Positions 40,101 through 48,300 of a DNA stretch of 64,000 nucleotides are shown piece by piece. A program made the position numbers and the translations under genes. Source of the DNA: Brasenia schreberi (taxonomy: Eukaryota > Streptophyta > Magnoliopsida > Nymphaeales > Cabombaceae); the NCBI GenBank assembly GCA_036023115.1, contig JAYKKT010000059.1, forward strand, positions 9,187,001 to 9,251,000. Reading direction: 5' to 3'. Positions within the stretch are counted from its first letter, which is position 1; each line of letters begins with the position of its first letter. The notes under the pieces were generated by a model. That model was not told where the DNA came from, ran no database searches, and saw only the letters and a list, made by a program, of their open reading frames with translations.

Positions 40101-43100
40101 TTGGGAAGGCATGATATAACGTTCATGATATGATTAAATTGGTGGAATAAATTGGTTTTCCACTTCTGATACAAATAATTCTGCGTTTCCTTTTTCTTTT
40201 GGTCTTTCTTATGCCTCATTTTTCTGTCTTTTCGTACTTTGCCATTTGGTCTTCGTAGTGATCTAAAGTCTTCAGCAGCATGATTTCTGAGTATCTGTGA
40301 GGAATAAAACTTTGTTGTATTGGTTATTTGTTGTAAACAGTGGATTTTTTCAACTAAGAACTTATCTTCTTCCATTTGTCAAACAATTTTCTCCTCAGAA
40401 ACAGAAATTTATACAATCTCTTCATGTTTTGCGTAGTCATCCCGAATCCATAGCATCTAGATGGGCCTATTTGTCTCAATGTTACATGAGTATCTTTTCA
40501 AATGAATGATTCCTTTGACATATTATGATTCCTAAACTTTTCTGATTATTCCACCACCTTGAAAATATAAATTTGTTAGTTTCTTTACGGGAAATATTTT
40601 GATGGTTTTTCTTCATTCCTGCAGATGCAGTTTCTATTTGCAGCCATATGAAGGAACAACTGTGCAAGTCCTGACTCAAGGGAAGTTAAGTGCACCACGC
40701 ATTCTGCGGATACATAAAGTAAGAACATACTTTGGTTAAAGTAGTTCCTGTTGATGTGACAATTTTCTCTTTTGATGCTCCACTATATAATAGTTGTAAG
40801 ATAGAAGCAGCATCTGCATAAATGCTCACGTTTTAATCCTTTTAAATTGTTTCCATGAGATTTGAGTTGTTGCATCATGCATGCAATGTTTTTTTAAGAT
40901 GTCACGGGAAAAAATGATGTTCCCATTCTTTAACTTTTTGTACAGAGGAACGGTAAAAACATATGAACAAGAATCTTTTGTCTTGCAGGTTATAAACTAT
41001 GTGATTGAGAAAATGGTTCTTGATAAGCCATTAGAAAATAATTCTGATGGAACTTCTGTATCTGGAAAGACTGGACAATCACCACTTCCACCCATTGATG
41101 ATGGCTCCTTCAGGACTGGTTTGAAGCCATGGCAAAAGCCTAAGGCTTCTTCCGTGGAGATCCTTTGCAATAACCAGGTTCTTCATGTGGCTCTGAAATA
41201 ATTTTCAAGCCCAACTTTTGTCTACTTTCTTTCCTTTATGAACTTATTAGCTTTTAAGCTTGCACTATGGTTGAGCTCGCATGCTAGAGGTATAGAGACA
41301 CTTGGTGATGCCTTATATCGGTGTTATTATCCACCTCTGTTTTAAGCAGTTCACGAAACTGCAAAAATTGATGCTTGTGCTGATCTCATCATTAAGATCT
41401 TTTCTCATAGATGAGCTATAGAGGTTCTTGCACAGATCACATTGTTCAAATGTAAAAGGGTAGGGTGAGAAGTATGATCTTTGATAAAGAGAAGTTTCGG
41501 ACATGAGGATCAAGACAAGGAAAGGATCAAAGAAAGAAGAAAATAAAGCCACTTAGTTAAACTTGTCCCTGACCCACACTAATATCATGATTTAACTGAG
41601 ATTAACGGAGATTTGAAGTTTTTGATAGTTGGAGATATGAAGTTAGGAAAAGGAAGGAAGATAATTTGCAATTGTACAAAGATGGAAAGAGAATTTGGAA
41701 TGTTACGATGACCCCATGCTAGTCAGTCACTTCCTTCAACTAAACTTTTGTACTGATATCTAGTTTACGGAAAGGCTCTCACTTACATGAAATAAGTTAA
41801 TAAGAATTCCATAATGTACAGTTAATATAAGACTGCAAAATTTATTTCCTAAGAAAAACATTCTTAGGAATGTTACCCCAATAAAAGTTTTATAATAACA
41901 TGTACATCCAATGTGCACTTACCTACATTCTGACAGTAAGACTATCCTGAGTACTGGAACGGAATGATAACACTCTCAAACAATGGTGCAGCAACAAGTT
42001 GCATTGTACATGGCAATGGTAACCCCTGATTCTCATCGTCCAAACTTGAATCAGCATTGTGATCGTGCAGTCCGCCTTTTAGTAACCAATCTTAAGTATG
42101 GCGAGGGCTTGTAAAGATATGAACTACTTGATTTACCCATGGAATGAAGTTGCATTTAGTTTCTTGTTCTTCATCCCTTCTCCTTGGTGAAGTGGTAGTC
42201 AAGTTTGACTTGTTTCATCTTTCATATACCATGCAAATTAGTGGGATTATAGTGGCAGTTTTGTCTTTGCTTTCTCTTGGGAGGTGGTAAAGTGCCTTAC
42301 CCATCAAGGTATCCTGTCGTGTCATGGCCTTAATAAAAGGATATTTTTTTTGGATCAACAACCCAGACGATCTAGTTCAATCATGACCAACTGTAAAAAA
42401 AGGAGGAATTCGGGCTTAAGTTTGAAGAAAGCAGTGCCATGAGTGGTGCAGAAAGAACGAACGCAAGTAAGGTGAGCCTTTTCTTTTCAGAAAAGTGATC
42501 TCAAGCTCATTTGAAGTGGCATAAAAGTGTATAGAATACAAGGCTTTTTGAGAAAATTTGTTACCTCCATTCATACTCTTTCCTTTATTTCTTCCCAACA
42601 ACAACAACAACTAAGCCTTTTCCCATACTAGACGGGGTCGGCTACATGGATTCTTTGTTTTCACATATCCCTATCGTGTGCCATGTTAGCAGTTAACTCA
42701 CAATAAGCTAGATCATTCTTTATTGTTTCTTTCCAACACTTTTGTGGTCGTCCTCTACCTCTTTTAATACTTTCCAAATTTAGTTTTTCTAACCTTCTTA
42801 CACGTTCTTCTTTCTATATGTCCAAACCATCTTAAACAATATTGTCTCATTTTATCCTCTATTGGTGCCACTCCTAATTTGTTTCTAATAACCTCATTAT
42901 GTATACGGTCTTTTCTTGTACGACCACTCATCCATCTCAACATCTTCATTTTTGTCACAGACATCTTTTGTACATGTTGATGATTAACTGCCCAACACTT
43001 AGAACCATAAAACATGGCAGGCCTAATTGCTGCTCTATAATATTTACCTTTTAACTTTAATGGTATCTTCTTATCACAAAGAATACCTGATGCTCCTCTC

Positions 43101-46100
43101 CATTTTAACCAACCAACATTAATTCTATGCGTAACATCTCCATCAATTCTTCCATCACTCTGAAAAATTGACCCTAGGTATTTAAAACTTTCCTTTTGGG
43201 GGATGCAATGTGTGCCAATTTTAATTTCTATGTCCTCTGAAGTAAGTAGTCAAATGATCAAACTTACATTCCATATATTTTGTCTTTGTTCTACTAAGTC
43301 GGAGGCCTTTGCTTTCTAATGTTTCTCTCCATAGTTCCAATTTTCTATTTACTTTTTTCTTAGACGACTCCACTAATACAATGTCATCTGCAAATAACAT
43401 ACACCAATGTACTTCATCTTGAATATGTTTTGTTAACTCATCCATCACCATTATAAATATGCATGGACTTAAAGTTGATCCTTGATGTAACCCAATATTA
43501 ACTTCAAAGAAGTTTGTCATTCCTTCATGAGTCCTCACACATGTTTTTGCACCATCATACATGTCTCTTATAAGGTTAATGTATGTCAATGGGATACCTC
43601 TTTTTTCCAAGGTTCTCCAAAGAACCTCCCTCGGTACCCTTTCGTAAGCTTTTTTTAGATCAATAAATATCATGTGAAGGTCTTTCTTTTTTACTCAAAA
43701 ATGTTCCATAAGACGTTTCAGAAGGTGAATCGCTTCAACAGTATATCTACCTGGCATGAATCCAAATTGGTTCTCTGTTGTACTTGATACTTGTCTTAAC
43801 CTACGTTCAATAATTCTTTCCCACAATTTCATAGTATGGCTCATTAACTTGATACCTCGATAATTCGCACAATTTTAAATATCTCCCTTGTTCTTATATA
43901 TGGGTATAAGTGTACTTGCTCTCCATTCCTCGGGCATCTTTTGGTTTTTCCATATTTCATTAAATAGTCTTGTGAGCAAAGTGATTCCTATTTCTCCTAA
44001 TATTTTCCAAACTTCTATAGGAATATTATCTGGTCCTACCGATTTACCACCCTTCATATGTTTAAGAGCTTCTTTGACTTCATTCTTTTGAATACGTCGG
44101 TAGAAATTGTGGTTTATATACTTTTCTGATTTGGCTAACTCTCCTAAGCTAATACTAACATCTTTATTTTCATTAAAAAGCTTATAAAAATAGTTTTTCC
44201 ATCTATTTCTTATATCATCATTTGCCACTATAATTTTTTCATCCTCGTCTTTGATGCATCTAACATAATTAAGATCTTTAGTTTTCTTATCTCTAGCCCT
44301 AGCTATCCTAAAAATATCTCTTTCACCCTTTTGAGTTGAGTTTTTTATATAAATCCTCCTAAATTTTAGCTTTTGCTTCACTTATGGCCTTTTTCGCTTC
44401 CTTCTTTGCTTTCTTATAAGCCTCTAAAGTTTCACTAGTTTTCTTAGCATAATGTAATTTGTAACATGCCCTCTTTGCCTTGATTTTATTTTGCACTACT
44501 TCACTCCACCACCAAGCTTCTTTTTGTGCCGATACACCCTCCTTAGATACACCTAACACATCTTTCGCCACTTTCCTAATATGTATAGCCATATTGCTCC
44601 ACATATCACAAGGTATACCAACATAATTCCAAACATCTCCTTGAAGGACTTTCTGTTTAAATATATCTTCTTTCTCGCTTTTGAGGTTCCACCATTTAGT
44701 CCGAATAGCTCGATTTACTCTTTTCTTCTTTGTCCATTTTTTTATTTGTAAATCCATAACTAAAAGTCGATGTTGGGTGGTTAAGCTTTCTCTTGGAATT
44801 ACCTTGCAATCTTTATAACACGCTCTATCTTTTTTTCTACAAATAAAGTAATCAATTTGTGTTTGTGATAAGCCACTCTTATAAGTAATTAAATGTTCAT
44901 CTCGTTTTTTGAAGATTGTATTGACTATAAAGAGATCAAATGCCATAGCAAAATTTAAAATCTCCCTACCTTCCTCATTTATATCCTTAAAACCAAAGTT
45001 TCCATGAATCCCTTGATATCCTAATGCCTCTTTACCAACATGACATGTCCATTTAAGTATAATCACCTTATCTAACTCTTCCCAAAAAACTGTCTTTATA
45101 CTATCTTCTAGTCCTACTTGGGATGCGTAAGCACAAACTATATTCAAAACCTCTCCTCCTTACACTAATTTCAACGTCATGATTCAGTCACCATATCGTT
45201 GTATGTCTACTACACTATCTTTTAAATCTTTATTTATGATAATACCAACTCCGTTTCGAGCCTTTTCTTTACTTGAGTGCCATAATTTAAAACTTGTATC
45301 ATCTATCTTCTTTGCTTTTTCTCCAACCCATTTTGTCTCTTGTAAACATAGAATATGAATCTTTCTCCGAATCATAGTATCTACCACCTCCATTAGCTTA
45401 CCAAATAATGTTTCGATATTCCAAGAACCAATACGAATCTTATTATCTAGGATTAGCTTCCTTACCCCCTGCATCCGTCCATATTCAAAATGCGGAGACC
45501 CCTCTGAAAATTATTCACTACATTCGGGCAGCAACTATTTCTTTCCACAAAATAGAATTCTTTATCCTGAAGAGAAACTGTAATTCCTTATTATTATTTT
45601 TTCATTTTTACTCATTTTGGAATTTTGTAACACGAAGTTGAGTTACAGTTGATTCAAACAAGAAACAAGGACATAACCATACTATTGCTGGTAAATGGAA
45701 GTGATATCTTTATAAAGCGCTAAAAAATCCATGAGGATTGGAGGAAAAGATAGGACAATAGTGAAGAATATAGCCACAAGTTCGACAACTTGTTTTGGGT
45801 AATACCATGAAAAATGTGAATTTGGAGTCTGTATCAGCATTCAATTTGCACCATTTACCGAGGAGAGGAAAATTAAAGCAGACAAAAGGTGTTCTCTAGG
45901 GAGCTTGAAAAGATATCGTCGGAGAGAAGAAACCCCCACCAGAGAAAAGTAGTAATGGAGCAGATACAGAGGGAGAAATAAATATTAACCTTCTTTCTCC
46001 TTTAATGAGGAGCTAACAAACACGTCTTTTTAAAAGGAAATGATACTAAGAATTATGGTACATTTGGTGAGATATTATAAATATAAACTAAATCATATTG

Positions 46101-46837
46101 AAACAAATTGTAAGACTGTTAGCTAGTAAAACAATAGCATTATTCTAAATAGTATTTTGGAAATAGTATATGAAAAGATGGCCCCTTGTTCTTGACAACA
46201 TTTTTTAGCATTATGGAGAACTTATTTGATTGTGTGGTTACATGTAGCAAGTCAGTGCGCTTGTGTTGTCATGTTATGATCATCTTTAAGTGGGGCTTTG
46301 CAAACAAAGCCGTTAAGTGTCTCAACCCATTTGTCTCTCAATAAGACAAATACAAGAAACTTGTGCCTTTGTTGAAACATTACAGGATTTTGGGGAAATG
46401 TTACTTGGTTCAGAGACTTGAAATGTCATAATTTCTGGCTCGTTTCAACCTGGTTGGGAATATGTTGACCACAATGAGAGTTACCTTCACCATTCTCATC
46501 ATGTTGTTGTTATTGTTGTCATTATCGCTATTATTATTATGATTATTGTGATGATGATGATGATGATGACGACTGCCATTGATTGTCTTCTTGTCGTTGG
46601 ATGTGCGACTGTAGATTTTTTTTTGTGAGTTCAGTAATTTCTACTTTGATTTTGTTCGATACAGTTGCTACATGTTATTCACCTCACATGCTTCTCTGTC
46701 GAAATCATGTCGTCACTACTTTCAAAAATTTTGATGTGCAGCTCCTAAATCATGATATGAGTTTAGCCACAGTAAAGGCATACATCTGGAAAAAGCCAGA
46801 AGATTTGGTACTCCACTACAAGGTGACACAGAGATGA
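10816..46837 (+). CDS. WDR48/UAF1-like WD40-repeat protein (LRS1-type), 16 exons found, two segments missing
   Basis: Plant homologue of WDR48/UAF1, a WD40 beta-propeller protein with a C-terminal DUF3337 region. In animals WDR48 binds and activates USP1, USP12 and USP46 deubiquitinases; Arabidopsis LATERAL ROOT STIMULATOR 1 is the closest plant protein I recall. Exons: 10816-10914, 11056-11211, 21181-21215, 21390-21450, 22925-23022, 25076-25111, 29372-29492, 29597-29833, 37093-37188, 37271-37336, 37465-37503, 37589-37723, 38086-38450, 40625-40718, 40989-41177, 46742-46837. Phases agree at every join and no detected exon has a stop. All introns are GT-AG except that the exon 3 acceptor is unclear. 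Two homologue segments were not found: about 40 residues between exons 2 and 3, and several tens of residues between exons 4 and 5. Both gaps start and end in phase 0, so a protein of about 640 residues would stay in frame. It may be a recent pseudogene or encode a shortened propeller. Confidence 0.85.
11056..11211 (+). CDS. WDR48-like exon 2 (first WD blade)
   Basis: Acceptor TTGTAG, donor TGG|GTAACA. It encodes [14 protein letters not shown], the blade signature [14 protein letters not shown] and the start of the next blade, TFESHVDW. It is 52 whole codons, phase 0 at both ends. Confidence 0.9.
11212..11980. other. Intron sequence with a short tandem duplication
   Basis: Two diverged copies of a unit of about 115 bases occur at about 11301-11350 and 11401-11455 (shared CCACA(T/C)TGA, TTGGCA, CTAAC and TTCTGC). 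The expected next exon (VNDA... and SSDTT... in homologues) was looked for and not seen. Confidence 0.4.
11983..12460 (-). pseudogene. Minus-strand coding-like fragment of unknown gene
   Basis: On the minus strand, frames read like protein-coding sequence: [20 protein letters not shown], then, after a stop, [20 protein letters not shown] and further to TYLTYRREK. After a frameshift comes [19 protein letters not shown] followed by [15 protein letters not shown] do not recognise the family. The amino-acid composition and run lengths look genic and unlike the surrounding intron. A captured or retroposed gene fragment is the simplest reading. It is broken by at least one stop and one frameshift. 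Confidence 0.35.
12557..12991. mobile_element. hAT-type MITE with internal (TA)n
   Basis: A non-autonomous element at 12565-12983 begins TAGAGGTGCCAGCCCGG and ends CCCAGTTTGACACCTCTA, an imperfect inverted terminal repeat. Flanks are CTCGATAC (12557-12564) and CTTGATAC (12984-12991), an 8-base duplication with one mismatch, the length expected for hAT. The interior has a (TA)n run at 12702-12750 and no transposase. Confidence 0.7.
13084..20230 (+). mobile_element. Degenerate Ty1/copia retrotransposon interrupted by a LINE
   Basis: The polyprotein is readable in fragments in copia order. Gag starts at about 13084 with [10 protein letters not shown] and has [11 protein letters not shown] protease region near 14130-14463 has a decayed active-site IDYGGTNHM (normally DSGA) and [19 protein letters not shown]-pre-integrase segment follows at 14515-14700. 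After the inserted LINE come [17 protein letters not shown] and FGCLCFV (17764-17890), RT pieces [20 protein letters not shown] and [10 protein letters not shown] (YVDD motif, near 18963), and RNase H ([33 protein letters not shown]). A polypurine tract, TTGAGGGGGAGCA, at about 19852 is followed by a probable 3' LTR (TG at 19866 to about 20225-20230). No 5' LTR or primer-binding site is seen before gag, and the integrase core is gone. It is an old, deleted copy. Confidence 0.82.
14797..17745 (-). mobile_element. RTE LINE inside the copia element, nearly whole ORF, minus strand
   Basis: On the minus strand the ORF order is N-terminal leader ([19 protein letters not shown]), endonuclease ([20 protein letters not shown]), linker ([20 protein letters not shown]) and reverse transcriptase ([34 protein letters not shown]). 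The leader differs from the 5' sequence of the other copies here. The 3' tail is absent; the sequence stops just before the conserved GTCTAGTATGG end. No target duplication is evident and part of the copia integrase is missing at the junction. Insertion was probably followed by, or made with, a deletion. Several frameshifts and stops are present. Confidence 0.85.
20250..20945 (-). mobile_element. L1-type plant LINE fragment (end of RT, before the zinc-binding domain)
   Basis: Minus-strand frames give pieces typical of plant L1-like elements just after the reverse transcriptase: [10 protein letters not shown], then [16 protein letters not shown], then [15 protein letters not shown], then [17 protein letters not shown]. 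Stops and frameshifts separate them. This lineage is different from the RTE copies. It is an isolated, decayed internal fragment. Confidence 0.55.
20946..21180. other. Intron sequence before exon 3
   Basis: No gene or repeat is recognised. A T-rich tract at 21150-21180 looks like the end of an intron but has no AG directly before 21181. Confidence 0.4.
21181..21215 (+). CDS. WDR48-like exon 3 (3' part at least)
   Basis: It encodes [11 protein letters not shown], matching the conserved end of a WD blade in plant homologues, and ends AT|GTAATG. The start is uncertain. The bases just before are TTGTTAT rather than an AG. The nearest upstream AG (21146-21147) would add eleven hydrophobic residues in frame that do not match the family. 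Either the acceptor is mutated or the exon's 5' part is lost. Confidence 0.65.
21390..21450 (+). CDS. WDR48-like exon 4
   Basis: Acceptor TTTTAGAG|C and donor TCG|GTAGGG. It encodes [20 protein letters not shown], a blade ending in the WD dipeptide. The phase agrees with exon 3 through a split Ile codon. An RTE LINE begins about five bases after the donor. Confidence 0.85.
21455..22841 (+). mobile_element. 5'-truncated RTE LINE abutting exon 4
   Basis: It starts at GGAAAATACTAGGAGAAATAGG (compare 50175 in the full-length copy) and runs through the reverse transcriptase ([32 protein letters not shown]) and C-terminal region ([17 protein letters not shown]) to a short (TTG)n tail. Motif C reads [10 protein letters not shown], so the catalytic Asp pair is broken. 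A frameshift lies near 21815 and about 60 bases around 21900 are deleted. No target duplication can be found, unlike several sister copies. Confidence 0.87.
22925..23022 (+). CDS. WDR48-like exon 5
   Basis: Acceptor CCATAAG, donor GGCAG|GTATGC. It encodes [20 protein letters not shown] followed by [13 protein letters not shown], the end of one blade and the GH start of the next. It ends in phase 2, matching exon 6. Confidence 0.9.
23177..23351. mobile_element. Small hAT-like MITE
   Basis: Terminal inverted repeats CAGTGGCAAATCTACA and TGTAGATCTGCCACTG differ at one base and begin with CAGTGG, a common plant hAT end. Flanks are A-rich (8 A's on the left, AAAAACAG on the right), so the duplication is not decisive. 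There is no coding potential. It lies in the intron between exons 5 and 6. Confidence 0.6.
23360..25075. other. Intron sequence, no feature recognised
   Basis: There is a somewhat GC-richer patch at 23640-24040 with short frames on both strands that I cannot assign. The intron ends in the acceptor ATATTTGCAG. Confidence 0.4.
25076..25111 (+). CDS. WDR48-like exon 6 (36-base micro-exon)
   Basis: Acceptor TTTGCAG, donor ACG|GTATGT. With its split first codon it encodes [12 protein letters not shown], joining exon 5 in phase 2 and exon 7 within an Arg codon. It exactly fits the conserved blade sequence [12 protein letters not shown]. Confidence 0.9.
25270..28376. mobile_element. PIF/Harbinger-like element, 3.1 kb, no transposase found
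   Basis: The element at 25273-28373 has inverted ends GGGTGTGTTTGATTCACGG and CTGTGAATCAAACACCCCC. It is flanked by TTA on both sides (25270-25272 and 28374-28376), the trinucleotide duplication of PIF/Harbinger. The interior holds (TA)n at 25338-25397, a three-copy tandem repeat of about 200 bases at 26070-26668, and (GA)n at 28104-28171. No DDE transposase or Myb-like frame is seen. A non-autonomous derivative is likely. Confidence 0.68.
26070..26668. repeat. Three tandem copies of a 198-201-base unit
   Basis: Copies start at 26070, 26268 and 26469, each with AAAACATAGTATATAGTTTG, and are nearly identical. Copy 1 lacks three bases (CAG) present in copies 2 and 3. The third ends at CTCGTGCG. 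High similarity suggests recent amplification inside the Harbinger-like element. Confidence 0.9.
28377..29371. other. Intron sequence with an AT palindrome
   Basis: No gene is seen. At 29214-29281 there is an alternating ATATAC/ATATGC stretch able to fold on itself. The intron ends in TTTCTTGTAG. Confidence 0.45.
29372..29492 (+). CDS. WDR48-like exon 7
   Basis: Acceptor TTCTTGTAG, donor TCT|GTGAGT. It encodes [20 protein letters not shown] then WAL, and [11 protein letters not shown]. This is a complete blade transition with WD and GGRD signatures. Confidence 0.93.
29597..29833 (+). CDS. WDR48-like exon 8
   Basis: Acceptor ATTTTAG, donor CCA|GTGAGT. It is 79 whole codons: [37 protein letters not shown], and [20 protein letters not shown]. 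It covers a blade with degenerate WD and the conserved loop before the last blade. Confidence 0.93.
29834..30480. other. Intron sequence with a decayed GTAGACA-end repeat
   Basis: The stretch 30150-30415 is richer in GGTTC and CCGGT motifs and ends CAACCGGTCATGTCTACTTG, like repeats near 2763 (inverted) and 52426. No coding sequence is seen. Confidence 0.35.
30481..31770 (-). mobile_element. Old RTE LINE fragment, minus strand
   Basis: On the minus strand the 3' portion of an RTE is recognisable from the tail-proximal CTAGTACGAAAAAGGCTTAG near 30500 through the C-terminal region to RT motifs near 31560-31740. It is heavily diverged. CTGAATAATTCT at 30481-30492 recurs as CTAAATAATTCT near 31773, consistent with a target duplication on its two sides. 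Confidence 0.65.
34062..36266 (+). mobile_element. hAT element family A, copy 1 (BED and DUF659, C-terminus deleted)
   Basis: The element at 34070-36258 has ends CAGTGTTGTTCGTATCG and ACAACACTG, and 8-base flanks GTTCTAAG (34062-34069) and GTTCTGAG (36259-36266). Both subterminal zones are packed with CGATACG/CGTATCG motifs, likely transposase-binding repeats. The remnant transposase starts with [12 protein letters not shown] at 34603. A BED-type zinc finger follows ([21 protein letters not shown], read in two parts). Then come a serine-rich linker, DUF659 ([55 protein letters not shown]) and mid-hAT sequence ([16 protein letters not shown]). The C-terminal dimerisation domain is absent and stops interrupt at about 34661, 35255 and 35411. 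Confidence 0.88.
34603..35961 (+). pseudogene. hAT transposase remnant (BED, DUF659)
   Basis: This is a coding remnant inside hAT family A copy 1. hAT transposases cut and paste DNA through an RNase H-like core and dimerise through a C-terminal hATC domain. Visible here are the BED finger region at about 34690-34790, DUF659 at about 35250-35690 and a piece of the core to 35961. An in-frame TAG falls 20 codons after the ATG, and there are at least two further stops. The hATC end is missing. It cannot encode an active transposase but could be a source of BED-domain peptides. Confidence 0.8.
36698..37092. other. Intron sequence, no feature recognised
   Basis: Ordinary AT-rich intron ending in TTTCTGATCTAG before exon 9. 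Confidence 0.5.
37093..37188 (+). CDS. WDR48-like exon 9
   Basis: Acceptor GATCTAG, donor AAG|GTAATT. It encodes [20 protein letters not shown] then [12 protein letters not shown], the segment entering the last propeller blade. It is 32 whole codons. Confidence 0.93.
37271..37336 (+). CDS. WDR48-like exon 10 (last WD blade)
   Basis: Acceptor CTTTAATAG, donor AAG|GTTTGT. It encodes [20 protein letters not shown] and GK, the final blade signature. It is 22 codons. Confidence 0.93.
37465..37503 (+). CDS. WDR48-like exon 11
   Basis: Acceptor TTCACAG, donor ATG|GTACTG. It encodes [13 protein letters not shown], a 13-codon micro-exon very conserved in plant homologues. Confidence 0.92.
37589..37723 (+). 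CDS. WDR48-like exon 12 (start of DUF3337 region)
   Basis: Acceptor TTTATAG, donor AAG|GTGAGT. It encodes [20 protein letters not shown] then [15 protein letters not shown]. This is the ancillary C-terminal region following the propeller. Confidence 0.93.
37724..38085. other. Intron, no feature recognised
   Basis: Short ordinary intron ending in CATGCTGCAG. Confidence 0.6.
38086..38450 (+). CDS. WDR48-like exon 13 (largest exon)
   Basis: Acceptor GCTGCAG, donor CAAA|GTAATT. It encodes [20 protein letters not shown], a variable Ser- and Asp-rich linker, [20 protein letters not shown] then WRKKI, and [18 protein letters not shown]. It ends in phase 2. Confidence 0.94.
38451..40624. other. Intron with a dispersed repeat in tandem
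   Basis: The stretch 38756-39095 holds two diverged copies of a unit of roughly 170 bases (starting near 38770 and 38962). They share CATTGCTTT, a TTTTCAA(A/T) run, AAATTA(T/C)ACTC and ATGAACAT. A related unit occurs at 59280-59420. The rest shows nothing recognisable. Confidence 0.45.
40625..40718 (+). CDS. WDR48-like exon 14
   Basis: Acceptor TTCCTGCAG, donor AAA|GTAAGA. It completes the split Lys codon and encodes [20 protein letters not shown] then [11 protein letters not shown], core of the DUF3337 region. Confidence 0.94.
40989..41177 (+). CDS. WDR48-like exon 15
   Basis: Acceptor GTCTTGCAG, donor CAG|GTTCTT. It encodes [17 protein letters not shown], a variable linker, and [20 protein letters not shown] then NNQ. 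It is 63 codons. Confidence 0.94.
41178..42585. other. Intron sequence, no feature recognised
   Basis: AT-rich, with no domain-bearing frame and no clear repeat. Confidence 0.5.
42586..45546 (-). mobile_element. RTE LINE, nearly whole ORF, minus strand
   Basis: The element at 42597-45535 is 5' truncated within the leader but keeps endonuclease ([49 protein letters not shown]), linker ([20 protein letters not shown]), RT ([46 protein letters not shown]) and C-terminal region ([19 protein letters not shown]) and the (CAA)n tail complement at 42598. Long open stretches remain at 43221-43673, 43875-44381 and 44359-45147. Flanks TATTTCTTCCC (42586-42596) and TATTTCTTTCC (45536-45546) form an 11-base duplication with one mismatch. 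Motif A has Glu for Asp in the AYDR position. Confidence 0.88.
45547..46741. other. Last intron of the WDR48-like gene, remainder
   Basis: Nothing is recognised except low-complexity TTATTG and (GAT)n runs at about 46501-46570. The acceptor is TTGATGTGCAG. Confidence 0.5.
46742..46837 (+). CDS. WDR48-like exon 16 (stop codon)
   Basis: It encodes [20 protein letters not shown] then [11 protein letters not shown] and TGA at 46835-46837. The [17 protein letters not shown] motif is the conserved C-terminus, corresponding to the SUMO-like end of WDR48. Confidence 0.94.
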   Translation, partial: LLNHDMSLATVKAYIWKKPEDLVLHYKVTQR

Positions 46838-47640
46838 TGCTGGGTCTTCATCATTACCTCAAGAGAGAGAACTATATTACTTCGGTATATATCTGATTGG
46901 TCTCTGCAGTTGGTTCGCTTGGAAAGATGTACATTTATAATTGAAATGCTTGATGTCAGTTGCAACCATGTCGAAAAATGCTGATCCGGAGCTTCTGTTG
47001 GTGGTGGATGTGGTACACTACTGCATTATCCTCGTATTCACCAGGCTGATAGTAATTCATTGTAAATGTCAGTTTGAGAATCTGTGTACAGGACAACGAC
47101 GATGCATGTCAGCATGATTTTAAAAGTATCTGATTCCCAATGAATATTGGATGGTCCTACAGCTCATCGAAGTTACAGATTGGTTTGAATTTCTTGGAAA
47201 GATTGAAGGTAAAAAGCATGTTTCCTTTTCTTTCCTGCATTCTTTTCCTCCCTAGTTTTCTTGTCACGGCTCTCCTGTCTAAGGGGGTTTTCTTAGAAGA
47301 GCCTTAAGTGGAAGGTCAAGAGTTTGTACGCCCCGGATCGGCACTTCCGGTAGGGGTCTGCTCTACTTCAGCCAAACAATTAGAGGAAGGAAAATAGATC
47401 TTACGTGGTTGCTCGTTATCATGAACGTGGTGGATCTTTTTCATTACTTCTGGCTTTTCAATTTTGTAATGGAGTTAAACATGTTAACTTTCGTTATAAA
47501 TGGAGGCCGAAAGCCCATTGCATCTACACAAACACACACACCCGCACCAATCGAACTTGGCACTGCAGCATGGGATTCGAGAGCCCTACGGTTGAGAAAA
47601 TTATTATGGAAAAGCTTGCGTGAGTAGCAATCAGAGTGCA
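46838..47640. other. 3' UTR and start of the intergenic region
   Basis: Presumed 3' UTR of the WDR48-like gene. No canonical AATAAA was spotted. The frames at 47405-47627 are not recognisable. Confidence 0.4.
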
Positions 47641-47649
47641 CGTAAAAGG

Positions 47650-48260
47650 CAAACGTGAGTAGCAAAAGCTTGCGTCTATTGGGATACAATTTAATGAGAT
47701 GTATCGTAAAATTATTATGGAAAGAATATTAAGACTAATATCTAGTTTAGCATCTGACCAATATGGACCTAAGGAGATTTACTGGGCATTCATACATACA
47801 TCTATTAAGATGTCCAGTGAAAGCCTTTTGGGACACGAATCCATATATATATATATTACATTTTTTTATTTAGGAAAAGTTGAGAAATATTTTCTAAAAA
47901 CATTTCCAGAGAAAGGAGTGCCACATGTGCATCCATGAAGCACATCTTAAGTGAGGACAACCCGCAAGTGCATAACTAATTTATTTTCTTGTCAATGCAG
48001 GATTGCGGTAAGAGTTGATATTAAGTTCATGTTTCTTTAATTTAATTAAGGGTACGCTAACACCACGTAGTTATCGTAAAGCTTATATACATGATTTCTA
48101 GATGAGTTTGTATGGGTAGATGAAGCATGAAAAACATTAGAAAACTTGATTTTGAAGGGACGGAAGGCTTTCAACGTACTCGGACAAAGATAAAATATGG
48201 ATAACGCGGTTCAGTATTTTGACATAAAAGTTGGACTTCATTCATATTGCATTGGAAAAA
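47650..48260 (+). mobile_element. Degenerate RTE-like RT fragment of a diverged subfamily
   Basis: Bases near 47670-47770 align by eye with the RT motif that reads [19 protein letters not shown] in other copies (AATTTAATGAGATGT, AAAATTATTATGGAAAGAAT) and then the QFGF motif region (GACCAATATGGACC). Near 48225 the frame reads FDIKVGLHS, the motif B entry. Divergence is much greater than among the other copies. Confidence 0.45.
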
Positions 48261-48300
48261 AATTTAGGTCGGTGCTTCAATAAAATGAATTTTTTTTATA

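Noticed and set aside
42597..42640. CAA repeats as an independent microsatellite
   Set aside because: They are the reverse complement of the (TTG)n tail of the RTE copy at 42597-45535.
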